64,000 bases of DNA from Hinthialibacter sp964556895 (lineage in GTDB: Bacteria; Hinthialibacterota; Hinthialibacteria; Hinthialibacterales; Hinthialibacteraceae): NCBI GenBank assembly GCA_964556895.1, contig CAZKYC010000001.1, positions 75,526 to 139,525 of the forward strand, written 5' to 3'. Shown in pieces: positions 1-8,536 of this stretch. The position numbers were made by a program, and so were the translations under genes. Under the pieces are notes generated by a model. That model searched no databases, had not been told where the DNA came from, and worked only from the letters and a program-made list of their open reading frames with translations. The first letter of the stretch is position 1. The number at the start of each line of letters is the position of its first letter.

Positions 1-477
1 CCGATTGAGACGTATGGAGGAAAAGGGACCAGCGCAATCAGGCTGATGTATAAAAAGACGCCTGCCTTGCCCGCTCCCGGCGATACGCGGCGCCTGGCCG
101 CCAAAAACGGCCTGGACAAGAATAAAGAAGATTTTTTCCGCCGCATTCTCCCAATACTAGATAGCTTTGACACAATCTTTAACTATGCAAAAAACAACCA
201 CTTAGAGAGCAATGAGACCATCACCAACTGGGTAAGAACGCTAGAATCGCTCTATAGGCGATTGTTCTCGGCTCTAGAAAAAGAAGGCTTGGTTAAGATA
301 GAATCGCAGGGGCGTCAACTCAACCTCTCAGTTCATGAGGTGGTTGAAACCCGTGAAGCGCCAGAAAAGCCTGACCAATTGATTTTAGAGGAATTACTGA
401 AGGGGTATCAATACGGGAACCGGGTCTTACGCGACGCCAAAGTGGTCGTGGTTAAGAACCCTCGCGTTGAAGATTAA
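1..477 (+). CDS. grpE: GrpE nucleotide exchange factor, probably 5'-truncated by the window edge
   Basis: GrpE releases ADP from the Hsp70 chaperone DnaK in the cytoplasm. The visible C-terminal part has the family core: a helix ending RRILPILDSFDTIF (family form LLPVLDNLERA), then a beta-rich end with HEVVETREAP and the closing GYQYGNRVLRDAKVVV, which matches the family's G(Y)xxxxRvLRpA.V.V signature. The frame is open to base 1. An ATG at 46 would give 143 residues, short for GrpE (about 170-200), and would lack most of the N-terminal coiled-coil dimerisation stalk, so the true start probably lies upstream of the window. The gene precedes dnaK by 155 bp on the same strand. I see no CIRCE operator between or before them. 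The family is clear; the start is uncertain. Confidence 0.85.
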   Translation, partial: PIETYGGKGTSAIRLMYKKTPALPAPGDTRRLAAKNGLDKNKEDFFRRILPILDSFDTIFNYAKNNHLESNETITNWVRTLESLYRRLFSALEKEGLVKIESQGRQLNLSVHEVVETREAPEKPDQLILEELLKGYQYGNRVLRDAKVVVVKNPRVED

Positions 478-632
478 ACCATTACACGCGTTCTTCTTCA
501 TGATATGTTATCATCGAAGATTGCGTCAATCGAAAAAAACTTGATTGATCGGCCAGATTTAGACGACAAGTTCACTGAACTTATGATATATCTTGGCCAT
601 ATACCGAACGCGCGCCGGAGGAAGCAGAATAG

Positions 633-2387
633 ATGGCTAGGATTTTAGGCATCGACCTTGGAACAACAAACTCCGTAGTTGCTTATATGGCGGGCGAAAA
701 GCCCACCATTATTCCCAACGACCTAGGAGACCGGATTACACCGTCGATTGTTTACTACCAGGATGACGGTTCCGTCCTAGTCGGTAAAAAAGCCCGGCGG
801 GCGGCGGGGATGAACCCTGACCGCTCAATCTTTTCAATTAAGCGTCATATGGGTACGGCTTATCGCGTCGACATCGACGACCTGAGCCACACCCCGCAAG
901 AGATTTCGGCCTGCGTGTTGCAGAAATTGAAATCCGACGCCGAAGAGTTTCTTGGTGAAGAGTGCCCTCAAGCAGTCATCACCGTCCCGGCCTATTTTAC
1001 GGATGCGCAACGCCAAGCGACCCGCGACGCGGGCGAAATCGCTGGATTCACCGTACGCCGCATTATCGACGAACCGACCGCCGCGGCCATTTCGTATGGC
1101 CTCGAACGCGAAAACGACCAAATTCTCATGGTCTATGACCTTGGCGGCGGTACGTTTGACGTCTCGATCATTGAAATGGTCGAAGGCGTATTTCAGGTTC
1201 TCTCAATCAAAGGCAATAACCACCTCGGCGGCGACGACTTTGACCAACGCATCGTCGAAAACATGGTCGAACGCTTTAAAGAAAAAGAAGGCGTCGACCT
1301 GACCAATGACACCAAGGCCATGTTCCGCCTTCGCGAGGCGGCCCAAGAAGCCAAAATCGAACTCTCAGGCGTGACCAAGACTGAGATCATCGTCGAAGCC
1401 ATCGCCATGACCGACCGCGGCCCGGTGACGCTCGCCGAAGAACTCACCCGCGCCGAATTTGAGAGCCTAGTTCACGACCTGATCGACATGACCACCCAGC
1501 CAACCCTTGACGCCATTCAAGACGCCGGGCTGAAACCAGATGATATTTCAAACATTCTTCTGGTTGGCGGCAGCACCCGCATCCCTTACGTTCAACAAAC
1601 CGTGGCGAAGGTTGTCGCCAAAGAACCGCGCAAGGACGTCAGCCCTGACGAATGCGTCGCCTTGGGCGCCGCCGTTCAGGCGTCGATTTTGGCCCCGCTT
1701 GATGACGAATTACATCATTCAGCGGCTGACGCGGTCAACAAAGACGGCCCGGTCATCGTTCACTTGACGCCGTTCTCACTGGGCGTCGGCTTAGCTGAAG
1801 ACCGCTATGGCGTGTTGATCGAACGCAACTCGACCTACCCGACCGAAGCCAAAGACCTGTTTACCACGACGCGCGACTTCCAAGATGCGATCAGCTTCCC
1901 CATTTATGAGGGTGAAGAAAACATCGCCTCGGCCAACACCTTTTTAGACATGTTGCGCATTGATAAGATTCCGCCCGCACCGCGCGGCGTGCCGCGAATC
2001 GAAGTCACCTTCCGCCTCAACCAAGACCGTATTCTTGAAGCGACGGCGAAAGACCTCACCACCGACACCGAAGTCAGCATCACCGTTATGGCGACTGACA
2101 ACCGCCTCAGCGACGACGAACGCAACGCACTGAAACAACAGACCCAAGAACGCGTCGCCCAACAAATGACCGCCCGCCAGCGACAAGACATGGCGAATGA
2201 GGTTGATAGTTTGGTCTTCCGCGCTAAGCGCGTGTTTGGCGAATCTGAAGACCCAATGGCTGAAGAAGCCATGCGCGTTCTCAGCGACCTCGAAGAAGCG
2301 CGGACCCAGTCGGATGAATCATCTGTACAAGAAAAAATGGGCCAGTTGAACGAAATGTTGGCCCGCTACGAAACAGCCGATTATTAA
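633..2387 (+). CDS. dnaK: Hsp70 chaperone DnaK, with short C-terminal lid
   Basis: ATP-driven cytoplasmic chaperone that works with GrpE (upstream) and a J protein (none in this window). The ATPase domain is complete: phosphate-1 motif GIDLGTTNS at residues 6-14, VPAYFTDAQRQATRDAG, the second phosphate loop DLGGGTFDVS and the adenosine motif LLVGGSTRIP. The substrate-binding domain follows (LTPFSLGVGLAEDRYGVLIERN). The protein has 584 residues, against about 610-640 for most DnaK proteins. It stops soon after the helical lid, with no acidic or EEVD-like tail. The lid helices are present but the end is trimmed. The ribosome site GGAGG lies 13 bp before the ATG. A strong terminator follows at 2425-2454, so grpE-dnaK looks like its own unit. 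A paralogue specialised for certain substrates cannot be excluded. Confidence 0.95.
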   Translation: MARILGIDLGTTNSVVAYMAGEKPTIIPNDLGDRITPSIVYYQDDGSVLVGKKARRAAGMNPDRSIFSIKRHMGTAYRVDIDDLSHTPQEISACVLQKLKSDAEEFLGEECPQAVITVPAYFTDAQRQATRDAGEIAGFTVRRIIDEPTAAAISYGLERENDQILMVYDLGGGTFDVSIIEMVEGVFQVLSIKGNNHLGGDDFDQRIVENMVERFKEKEGVDLTNDTKAMFRLREAAQEAKIELSGVTKTEIIVEAIAMTDRGPVTLAEELTRAEFESLVHDLIDMTTQPTLDAIQDAGLKPDDISNILLVGGSTRIPYVQQTVAKVVAKEPRKDVSPDECVALGAAVQASILAPLDDELHHSAADAVNKDGPVIVHLTPFSLGVGLAEDRYGVLIERNSTYPTEAKDLFTTTRDFQDAISFPIYEGEENIASANTFLDMLRIDKIPPAPRGVPRIEVTFRLNQDRILEATAKDLTTDTEVSITVMATDNRLSDDERNALKQQTQERVAQQMTARQRQDMANEVDSLVFRAKRVFGESEDPMAEEAMRVLSDLEEARTQSDESSVQEKMGQLNEMLARYETADY

Positions 2388-2424
2388 ACACGTTTAACTT
2401 GAATTACGCTTACTACCATTGATC

Positions 2425-2454
2425 CCAGACGGCCTCGCGCCGTCTGGTTTTTTG
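2425..2454 (+). terminator. Rho-independent terminator after dnaK
   Basis: A perfect 9-bp stem CCAGACGGC/GCCGTCTGG with a 5-nt loop (CTCGC) is followed by six T residues. It lies 38 bp after the dnaK stop codon and should end the grpE-dnaK transcript. Confidence 0.93.
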
Positions 2455-2570
2455 TTTTCATGCTTATCTGCATGTAATTATTACCAGGAGGTTCGCCCTC
2501 CCCGTAATACCGAAAGCAAGTCAATATAAATTGAGCAGAGACGCGTTCAAGAAAGTGTAAGTTTGATTTC

Positions 2571-2684
2571 TAGAGCGTTTGTCAAAAAATGTGCGTAAAG
2601 CGCGCCCGTATCCGCCGCGGCGGACAGCGATAGATACAGTTACGTAAACTCAATCCGCACATAATTCTGGCAACCACTATAAAA
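2571..2684 (+). repeat. Interspersed MITE-like repeat family A, copy A1
   Basis: About 110-bp element beginning AGCGTTTGTCAAAAAATG and ending CCGCACATAATTCTGGCAAC followed by CACTAT. The two ends form an imperfect inverted repeat of about 22 bp (around 16 matches). The centre holds the 14-bp perfect palindrome TCCGCCGCGGCGGA. Near-identical copies occur at 37208-37320, 54016-54124 and 63737-63850, all inverted, and a diverged subtype B at 42504 and 46647. No open frame of note is inside. The rest of the 2388-2831 gap holds only the dnaK terminator and the leader of the next gene. Confidence 0.9.
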
Positions 2685-2831
2685 CTGAAAAAATGAATTG
2701 GTCAGCCTAACGAGACGTTTTGTCCAATCGTTATTTATAGATTGAAGGCGCATACCCTGCGATAAATCAGGGATTTCGCGATACAATAGTCAGCAACACC
2801 GGCTTTGAAAGCCTACCCAAGGAGATTTTGA

Positions 2832-4436
2832 ATGGACGCCATCCTTTGTCCAGAATGTGGCGCGAGCAACCCGGTTGAGGCGCAAGTTTGTGAAGAATGC
2901 AACGCTGACCTGTCAGCCGTCAAAAGCATAATCGATACCGCAAACACCCATTACAACGAAGCGCTCGCCCTCGCCCATAACGGCAAATTAGACGAAGCCC
3001 TCGGCCAAATCGAAGCCGCGTTGGCGTTGTCGTCAGAGAACCCCCAATTCCATAACTTAATGGGCACCATCTACGCCCAAAAAGGCCTGTACACCGAAGC
3101 CATGCGCGCCTGGGAACGTTGCATGGCGCTCGACCCGGAATTTGAAAAAGCCTACAAAAATATGGAAAAAGCCCGTCATATGGAAGAAGAAGCGGTCGAA
3201 GAAGAAGAACGCCGCCCCTACATCATGAAAACCTATATCGCCTATGCGGCCGCGGCCTTGATGTTGGTTGTCACCATCTATTTTGGTTTTCGCCTCAATA
3301 CCAAAAACCGAATGATTGACGACTATGCGGTACAATTGAGCGCCAAAGACCAGGCGATCAGCGCCCAAAAAGACCGCCTCAACAAAGCCGACGCCGAATT
3401 GAACGCCTATAAATCAAATTTCCCTGAGGGCGGCATTGAAGGCATCCTGCAAAAAATGAGTCAATCTGAATCGCTGGCCGAAACCCGCGAAGCCCAGATT
3501 CGCCGGCTGACCGAGATGCGTAACAAAGAGCGCGACAGTTTTCGCGACCAGATCGCCGCGCTGCAGAAAGAAAAAGACGACCTGGTTCGTGAAACCCAAA
3601 AAATTAACGCCTTATCAACCGAAGTCAGGACCCGCGACGCAAAAGTTAACGCACTCCAAAAACAGCTGACCGATACCCAACACGCTCTCACGCTCGCCCA
3701 AGAGCAAGCGGAAACCTACCGCACCCAACTCGAAACCGAACAACAGAGCGCTCAACAGGCCCGTCTCACCCACGAAGACGAAATCAAAACCATTCGGCGC
3801 ACCTACGACCAAAACATAGAAACCCTGCGCGAAGACAACCGAAAACTGCGCGATGAAATCGCCGCGCTGCAACGCAGCATGGATGACTACAAATACGCCA
3901 ACGAACTGGCGGTCCAAGCCCAAGAACAGTTGGAGCAAAACAACTACCAATTGGCCCTGCAAAACGTCGACGCCGGGTTGAACCGCGCCAGCGGCCATGC
4001 CTTGTTGGTTTCCATGCAAGAAGCCATTCAAAAAATTCTCGACGACCCGCTCGAACAAGCGCTTCGCCTCGAAGAAGCCCGAAACCGTGAAGAACAGATG
4101 CAGGCCAAACGCCAACAGTTAGCGTCTCGCTTGCTCAAAGACGCCAACACCAGCCTCTCGAACGGCAAACTCGACGAATCGGTCGAACTCGCCGAACAGG
4201 CGATGAAACTACTGCCCGACGATGAGCGCCAAATTGCCGATGCGCAAAAAGTCATCGACCGGGCGGAAGAGCAAAAAACCAAACTGCGCCTGATTTTACT
4301 TGAAGCCAAAGAGTCAATCACCGACAATAACCTGAGCGACGCTCGACGCAAACTGCAACAAGCGATGAAACTCTCATCCTCACACCCCGAAGTCAAAGCG
4401 TTGGAGGCGCAACTCAACGAAAACCAGGAATCGTAA
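2832..4436 (+). CDS. Zinc-ribbon, TPR and coiled-coil membrane protein
   Basis: Function unknown. Residues 6-23 form a zinc ribbon (CPEC at 6-9, CEEC at 20-23). Residues 33-110 are TPR-like helices. One membrane segment lies at about 134-153 after an acidic stretch. It is followed by a long Gln/Glu/Arg-rich coiled coil (about 165-370) and further TPR-like helical repeats to the end (about 375-530). A single-pass scaffold with the zinc ribbon and first TPR on one side and the coiled coil on the other is the simplest reading. AGGAG lies 8 bp before the ATG. larB follows 64 bp later on the same strand. Low-complexity coiled coil makes sequence-only function calls unsafe. Confidence 0.85.
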   Translation: MDAILCPECGASNPVEAQVCEECNADLSAVKSIIDTANTHYNEALALAHNGKLDEALGQIEAALALSSENPQFHNLMGTIYAQKGLYTEAMRAWERCMALDPEFEKAYKNMEKARHMEEEAVEEEERRPYIMKTYIAYAAAALMLVVTIYFGFRLNTKNRMIDDYAVQLSAKDQAISAQKDRLNKADAELNAYKSNFPEGGIEGILQKMSQSESLAETREAQIRRLTEMRNKERDSFRDQIAALQKEKDDLVRETQKINALSTEVRTRDAKVNALQKQLTDTQHALTLAQEQAETYRTQLETEQQSAQQARLTHEDEIKTIRRTYDQNIETLREDNRKLRDEIAALQRSMDDYKYANELAVQAQEQLEQNNYQLALQNVDAGLNRASGHALLVSMQEAIQKILDDPLEQALRLEEARNREEQMQAKRQQLASRLLKDANTSLSNGKLDESVELAEQAMKLLPDDERQIADAQKVIDRAEEQKTKLRLILLEAKESITDNNLSDARRKLQQAMKLSSSHPEVKALEAQLNENQES

Positions 4437-4500
4437 TCTTGTCGATGCGCCTGAGTTTGCGATACTGTCAGCCGCATGGCGGCGTGGACGAGAGGAAGCG

Positions 4501-5286
4501 ATGCACCCAGATCGGATACGAGATGTATTAGAGCAAGTCAGCCAGGGCCAAGCGTCAGTTGACGACGCCTTGCTCTTGCTGCGCGATTTGCCCTACGAAG
4601 ACCTTGGCTTCGCCAACATCGACCATCACCGCGCGCTTCGCCAAGGCCAGCCCGAAGTCGTGTTCGGCCAAAACAAAACCATCCAAGAGATTGTCGACAT
4701 CGTCGGCGCGATTCGCGAGAAAAACATGCCCGTTCTGACTACACGCGCGTCAGAAGACGCGCTGGCGAAGTTAAAAGAAGCCTATCCGAATGGAACGCTG
4801 CACCAACGCGCCCGGGCGTTCACCGTCGGCGACGATGAAATCGGCGAGGCTGTCGGCAACGTCTTGGTCGTTTGCGCCGGGACCTCAGACCTGCCCGTCG
4901 CCGAAGAAGCCGCCCTCACCGCGCGCTTTACCGGCTCAAAGGTGAAACGCTTGTCAGACGTGGGCGTGGCGGGCATCCACCGCCTGTTAGGACGAATCGA
5001 CGTCTTACGCAACGCCGATGTGATCGTGGTTGTCGCGGGCATGGAAGGCGCGCTGGCTAGCGTCGTCGGCGGCCTGGTCGACTGTCCGGTGATCGGCGCG
5101 CCCACCAGCGTCGGCTATGGCGCCAGTTTTGGCGGCGTGTCAGCGTTGTTGACCATGTTGAACAGCTGCAGCGCAGGCGTCACGGTCGTGAATATCGACA
5201 ACGGCTTTGGCGCCGGGTTCGCCGCCAGCGTAATCAACAAAAAAATTCACCATGCAAAAAAACACGCGAAGGAACCAGTCGGATGA
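4501..5286 (+). CDS. larB: LarB, nickel-pincer cofactor biosynthesis (NaAD carboxylase/hydrolase)
   Basis: LarB carboxylates the pyridinium ring of nicotinic acid adenine dinucleotide and splits its phosphoanhydride. This is the first step to the nickel-pincer nucleotide used by lactate racemase and relatives. The C-terminal half (about 120-250) is a PurE-like domain with VVCAGTSDLPVAEEA, the VVVAGMEGALASVVGGL stretch and PVIGAPTSVGYG. The N-terminal half carries the family block DLGFANIDHHRALRQG and the stretch FGQNKT. Length 261 is typical. LarC, LarE and LarA are not in this window, so the rest of the pathway must lie elsewhere. The stop overlaps the next start by 4 bp (ATGA), implying co-translation with the FecR/GspG-like gene. 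Confidence 0.93.
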   Translation: MHPDRIRDVLEQVSQGQASVDDALLLLRDLPYEDLGFANIDHHRALRQGQPEVVFGQNKTIQEIVDIVGAIREKNMPVLTTRASEDALAKLKEAYPNGTLHQRARAFTVGDDEIGEAVGNVLVVCAGTSDLPVAEEAALTARFTGSKVKRLSDVGVAGIHRLLGRIDVLRNADVIVVVAGMEGALASVVGGLVDCPVIGAPTSVGYGASFGGVSALLTMLNSCSAGVTVVNIDNGFGAGFAASVINKKIHHAKKHAKEPVG

Positions 5287-6641
5287 CCCTCTCACGTTTG
5301 CGCGCTTGTTGTTTCATTGCGTTATCGCTGGGCATTTTGGCAGCGGCAATCGCGCCAACCTATGCGGATGTTGTCTTCTTAAAAGACGGCGCCAGGCTGC
5401 GCTGTGAACTGGTCTCTTCTGAAGAAGCCAACAACCCGACCAATGAGTACATCCAGATCCGGCTCAACCAATCAACGGTCTGGCTCAAGCGCGAAGCGGT
5501 GGAGCGCATCGAAGAAACCGACGCCGAACCTCCCTCCGAGCTCAACAATGACGAACTCGTCAAACGCCTCATCGAAGTAGGCTATATCTTAAAAGAAGAC
5601 AACTCGGCGCCCCCGACAACAGGCGATAGCGCCAGCGGCGACGCCATGCGCCTCAGCGTAAAATCGGTTCGTGGATGGGCGTATGTGTCAGACACCCGGC
5701 GGGTCGATTCATCCCAAAACCGAGAGCCGCTCCAAGAGGGCCAAGAAATTCCTCTGGGGCGAATGATTCTGGTCTCAGGCAACTCGCGCGTCACCCTGAA
5801 TATCGAAGAGATGGGCGAAATCGGGTTGATGCCCGGCGCCCATATTCGCTTTGATCAATTGATCTGGGACCCGTCCGTTCAAAACTACCGCATCCACCTT
5901 CGCCTTGAGAACGGCGGCGTCTGGTTTAACATCGGCCAGGGCAAGTCTCAGTGGCGCCGCGTTATCTTAAGCGTCAACTCCGTCCAGACCATTCTTCAAA
6001 CGGGTGTGTTGCTGGCTGAAGCGACCCAGATGAGCGGCGGCGCCAATTTACATTACCTCGAAGGCTCCGCAGACCTGCGCTTTTGGCGGGGCAGCGACCC
6101 CTATTTAGTGCCCTCCGGGCAATCGCTTCGCGTGTCGCCCGACTCAAACAAACTCAATCTGCAAGAATTCGCCGGCGCCCAATCAAAACTGGCGGCAATC
6201 AAAGACTGGGACAATTGGCAGCCCGAACCACTGGGGTTGTCCTTTGACTTTCAACCGCCGCCGCTAAACCGCTTTCGCCTGTTTGGCCCGCTGCCTGCAA
6301 TGTATCCACATAAAATCCCCATTGACTTGTCGATCGCGTTTCCGCCCATCGCCCAGGGCCTTGGCGAAGTGTTTACCGAATACAAAAAGGCCTTAGACCA
6401 ATACAAGTTTGATACAGGAAAGTATCCCTCAGAAGAACTCGGCCTCGGCGCCTTACAACAGTCGTATGGCGTCCCTGGCTGGCAAGGCCCCTATCTAAAA
6501 CCCAGCGTGCCCTTGCGTGACATGTGGGGCAGCCCCTTTGTCTACGACTACTTCAAAGACGGCAATAAGGAGTACGTCAGCGTGCGCAGTTTTGGCCCCA
6601 ACCAATACGACGACAATGGGCTGTTAGACGATTTGCGTTAA
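5283..6641 (+). CDS. Secreted FecR-like protein with a C-terminal GspG-like domain
   Basis: Exported protein with an unusual domain pairing. A signal peptide (residues 1-28, hydrophobic LSLGILAAAIAPTYA) is followed by a short SH3-like segment (VVFLKDGARLRCELV), a linker, and a FecR-like beta region at about 118-290 (VRGWAYVSDTRR, GMILV-type turn, ENGGVWFNIGQG, TGVLLAEATQ). Residues about 360-452 resemble the C-terminal half of major pseudopilin GspG: ALDQYKFDTGKYPSEELGL, GWQGPYLK, DMWGSPFVYDY and DDNGLLDDL. No N-terminal prepilin helix is present, so it is not itself a pseudopilin. It overlaps larB by 4 bp. The role is unknown; perhaps an envelope or secretion-linked sensor. Confidence 0.85.
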   Translation: MTLSRLRACCFIALSLGILAAAIAPTYADVVFLKDGARLRCELVSSEEANNPTNEYIQIRLNQSTVWLKREAVERIEETDAEPPSELNNDELVKRLIEVGYILKEDNSAPPTTGDSASGDAMRLSVKSVRGWAYVSDTRRVDSSQNREPLQEGQEIPLGRMILVSGNSRVTLNIEEMGEIGLMPGAHIRFDQLIWDPSVQNYRIHLRLENGGVWFNIGQGKSQWRRVILSVNSVQTILQTGVLLAEATQMSGGANLHYLEGSADLRFWRGSDPYLVPSGQSLRVSPDSNKLNLQEFAGAQSKLAAIKDWDNWQPEPLGLSFDFQPPPLNRFRLFGPLPAMYPHKIPIDLSIAFPPIAQGLGEVFTEYKKALDQYKFDTGKYPSEELGLGALQQSYGVPGWQGPYLKPSVPLRDMWGSPFVYDYFKDGNKEYVSVRSFGPNQYDDNGLLDDLR

Positions 6642-7150
6642 GAGGTTTCTGGCAGAATCTGTTGGATGGCTTTGAGAAGTTTCTTGGGTTCTTGAGAACC
6701 GATCAAGATATGCTTCCCGTTTTTGTAGTGAATCCTCACGCCCTCATTGCCTGACACGTTGTAGGCTTTGCCCTTCCAGACATAGCGAATGCCCCAGCCG
6801 CCATAGCCGAGAATTGGCCTGTATTCTTTGGCTTCGACTGACTCGACTTCATCTAAACTGACAGAAATATCTTTCCAATACAGCCCGCGATAATAGAGAA
6901 ACAGCCCATCCGGCCTCACTGTGGTTGTCATCTTCAACCACAACAACCAGGCCGAAATTGAGATACTGACATAGAGACTAAACAACAGGCCATAGAGGGC
7001 CTCCCACCAACCGTCCGATCCGCTTTCCGTTCCAACAAGCTCAACCGTCAATGCTATCGGCGCATACATCAACGCGGCGCCGACAATCAGCCAAAACCAG
7101 ATAACGCGGAACGCCTGTTCTTCGACATACAGCGGCTTCGATTTGTTCAT
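6638..7150 (-). CDS. Small two-helix membrane protein with PH-like C-terminal domain
   Basis: Two hydrophobic segments (about 14-36 and 50-71) precede a soluble C-terminal domain of about 95 residues. That domain alternates short beta strands and ends in a helix (IGSQEPKKLLKAIQQIL), the layout of bacterial PH-like (bPH/DUF6141-type) domains. Function unknown. Its start overlaps the stop of the ribbon-helix-helix gene by 4 bp, and that gene follows the SPFH gene by 5 bp, so the three are one operon. It converges on the FecR/GspG-like gene with a 4-bp overlap of stop codons. Confidence 0.8.
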   Translation of the reverse strand: MNKSKPLYVEEQAFRVIWFWLIVGAALMYAPIALTVELVGTESGSDGWWEALYGLLFSLYVSISISAWLLWLKMTTTVRPDGLFLYYRGLYWKDISVSLDEVESVEAKEYRPILGYGGWGIRYVWKGKAYNVSGNEGVRIHYKNGKHILIGSQEPKKLLKAIQQILPETS

Positions 7151-7332
7151 GGGTTGTCCTCATGTGGAGAGGCGGTTTTCTCATTGACGCGCTTGCGCCT
7201 CCGATTCACCGCCTCCCGCAGTAGAAATTCGATTTGGCCATTCACGCTGCGCAGTTCCTGATCCGCCCAGGCGTTAATTTCATCCCAGAGTTTCGGGTCC
7301 ATCCGCAGCAAAAAACTTTTCCGTTTAGCCAT
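7147..7332 (-). CDS. Arc-like ribbon-helix-helix DNA-binding protein
   Basis: A 61-residue protein starting with a beta strand (KSFLLRMDP) then two helices (KLWDEINAWADQELRSVN, GQIEFLLREAVNRRRKR), the pattern of Arc/MetJ ribbon-helix-helix repressors that bind DNA as dimers. The tail is basic then hydrophilic. It sits between the SPFH gene and the PH-like membrane gene. No toxin gene is adjacent, so I read it as an autoregulator of this operon rather than an antitoxin; that is inference. Confidence 0.82.
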   Translation of the reverse strand: MAKRKSFLLRMDPKLWDEINAWADQELRSVNGQIEFLLREAVNRRRKRVNEKTASPHEDNP

Positions 7333-7337
7333 TCGTC

Positions 7338-8228
7338 TTAATTAAATAACGTGCCTGTGTTCACAATCGGCTGTGCGTGTTCTTCACCGCAGAGCACCAC
7401 CAACAGGTTGCTGACCATTGCCGCTTTGCGATCTTCGTCGAGGTCGACAACTTGTTTTTCGCTGAGCTGCAGCAGCGCCAGTTCGACCATGCTCACCGCG
7501 CCCTGGACGATCAACTTACGCGCGGCGATGACCGCCTGGGCCTGTTGGCGGCGCAACATCGCCCCGGCGATTTCAGCCGCGTAAGCGAGATGGCTGATAC
7601 GCGCTTCTTCGATCTCAACGCCGGCTTTGGCTAGGCGCTCTTGCAACTCGCCCATCAATTGTACGTTGACCTCATCCGTCCCTTGGCGCAGCGAGATTTC
7701 CTCTTCTTCTTCAGAATCGTAAGGATACCGCCCCGCCAGATGGCGGATCGCCGCTTCGCTCTGGGTTTCGACATATTCTTCATAGTCATCAACTTCAAAC
7801 AGCGCCTGAGCGGTGTCTTTCACCTTCCACACCACCACGGCGGCGATCTCAATGGGGTTGCCGTTGTGGTCATTCACTTTGAGTTTTTCGCCATTCAGGT
7901 TCCGGGAGCGAAGCGAAATTTTTTTGACCGTTGTGAACGGATTGCGCCAACAAAAGCCCGATTGTTTCACCGTACCCTGATAGTGGCCAAACAACACATA
8001 AGCCCCTGCTTGATTTGGGTTTAGAATGAACAGACCAGTCATGAATACTATATTGCATACACCAATAATTATCGCTGGGACATAAAACCCGATCGGATTG
8101 CCTCTTTGGATAGAAACCATGATTCCAGATACAACCAACCAGATAATCACAGCGATGACTACCAGCCCGATAATCAGAAACATCCATCCTGATTTTGGTT
8201 GTAAATCTTGCTCTTCTGTTTTCATCAT
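7338..8228 (-). CDS. SPFH/Band 7 (stomatin/prohibitin-like) membrane protein
   Basis: SPFH proteins form oligomeric rings on the inner membrane and organise microdomains or protease complexes. Two hydrophobic segments at about 15-37 and 48-70 precede the SPFH domain (about 74-230): NPNQAGAYVLFGHYQGTV, NGNPIEIAAVVVWKV, AIRHLAGRYPYD, VNVQLMGELQERLAKAGVEI and the characteristic ARISHLAYAAEIAGAML. A short helical tail follows. Length 296 fits this subfamily. The ATG follows a GGAGGG-like site (reverse complement of ccctcc, 4-5 bp away). First gene of a three-gene operon with the RHH and PH-like genes. Confidence 0.93.
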   Translation of the reverse strand: MMKTEEQDLQPKSGWMFLIIGLVVIAVIIWLVVSGIMVSIQRGNPIGFYVPAIIIGVCNIVFMTGLFILNPNQAGAYVLFGHYQGTVKQSGFCWRNPFTTVKKISLRSRNLNGEKLKVNDHNGNPIEIAAVVVWKVKDTAQALFEVDDYEEYVETQSEAAIRHLAGRYPYDSEEEEEISLRQGTDEVNVQLMGELQERLAKAGVEIEEARISHLAYAAEIAGAMLRRQQAQAVIAARKLIVQGAVSMVELALLQLSEKQVVDLDEDRKAAMVSNLLVVLCGEEHAQPIVNTGTLFN

Positions 8229-8327
8229 GCCCTCCGATGATATAATTATGATATCACTACCATATCATATTATACGCAAGAGTTAAATAAAAAGTTCAAA
8301 AAAAATTCCAAAGGGGAAAAATTTTAA

Positions 8328-8452
8328 AAATCCAGAAACCATGTCAAAACACAGCAACCTAATATCGGCTTGGGTGCAACTCTGGAAGCGCCTGTGCAAA
8401 AGGGCCTGAAAGCCCGCACTGAAGCGAGCAGAGATGTACCCAAGCCAGACAC
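8328..8452 (+). repeat. Hairpin repeat family H, copy H1 (core only)
   Basis: Contains the family hairpin at 8367-8446: arms GGCTTGGGTGCAACTCT and AGAGATGTACCCAAGCC around a loop with GCGCCTGTGC and an inner GGGC/GCCC stem. The same about 125 bp, from AAAATCCAGAAACC to the end of the hairpin, is repeated at 8537-8657, a local direct duplication. H1 lacks the right-hand end (GGATGAGCC) that the other long copies have. The 8229-8773 gap holds only H1, H2 and an AT-rich leader of the SPFH gene. Confidence 0.85.
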
Positions 8453-8536
8453 AGCAAAATCTCAATTCAATATACGGAAAAAACCTAAAATGAATGACCC
8501 CGCCCCAAAGGGCGAGGAATTAAACCCGAATTAGAT

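Noticed and set aside
478..632. CIRCE-type heat-shock operator between grpE and dnaK.
   Set aside because: No TTAGCACTC/GAGTGCTAA dyad is present in the gap or in the visible part before grpE.
8283..8465. A 60-codon minus-strand frame over repeat H1.
   Set aside because: It lies wholly in the hairpin repeat and AT-rich flank, with no ribosome site; the repeat accounts for it.
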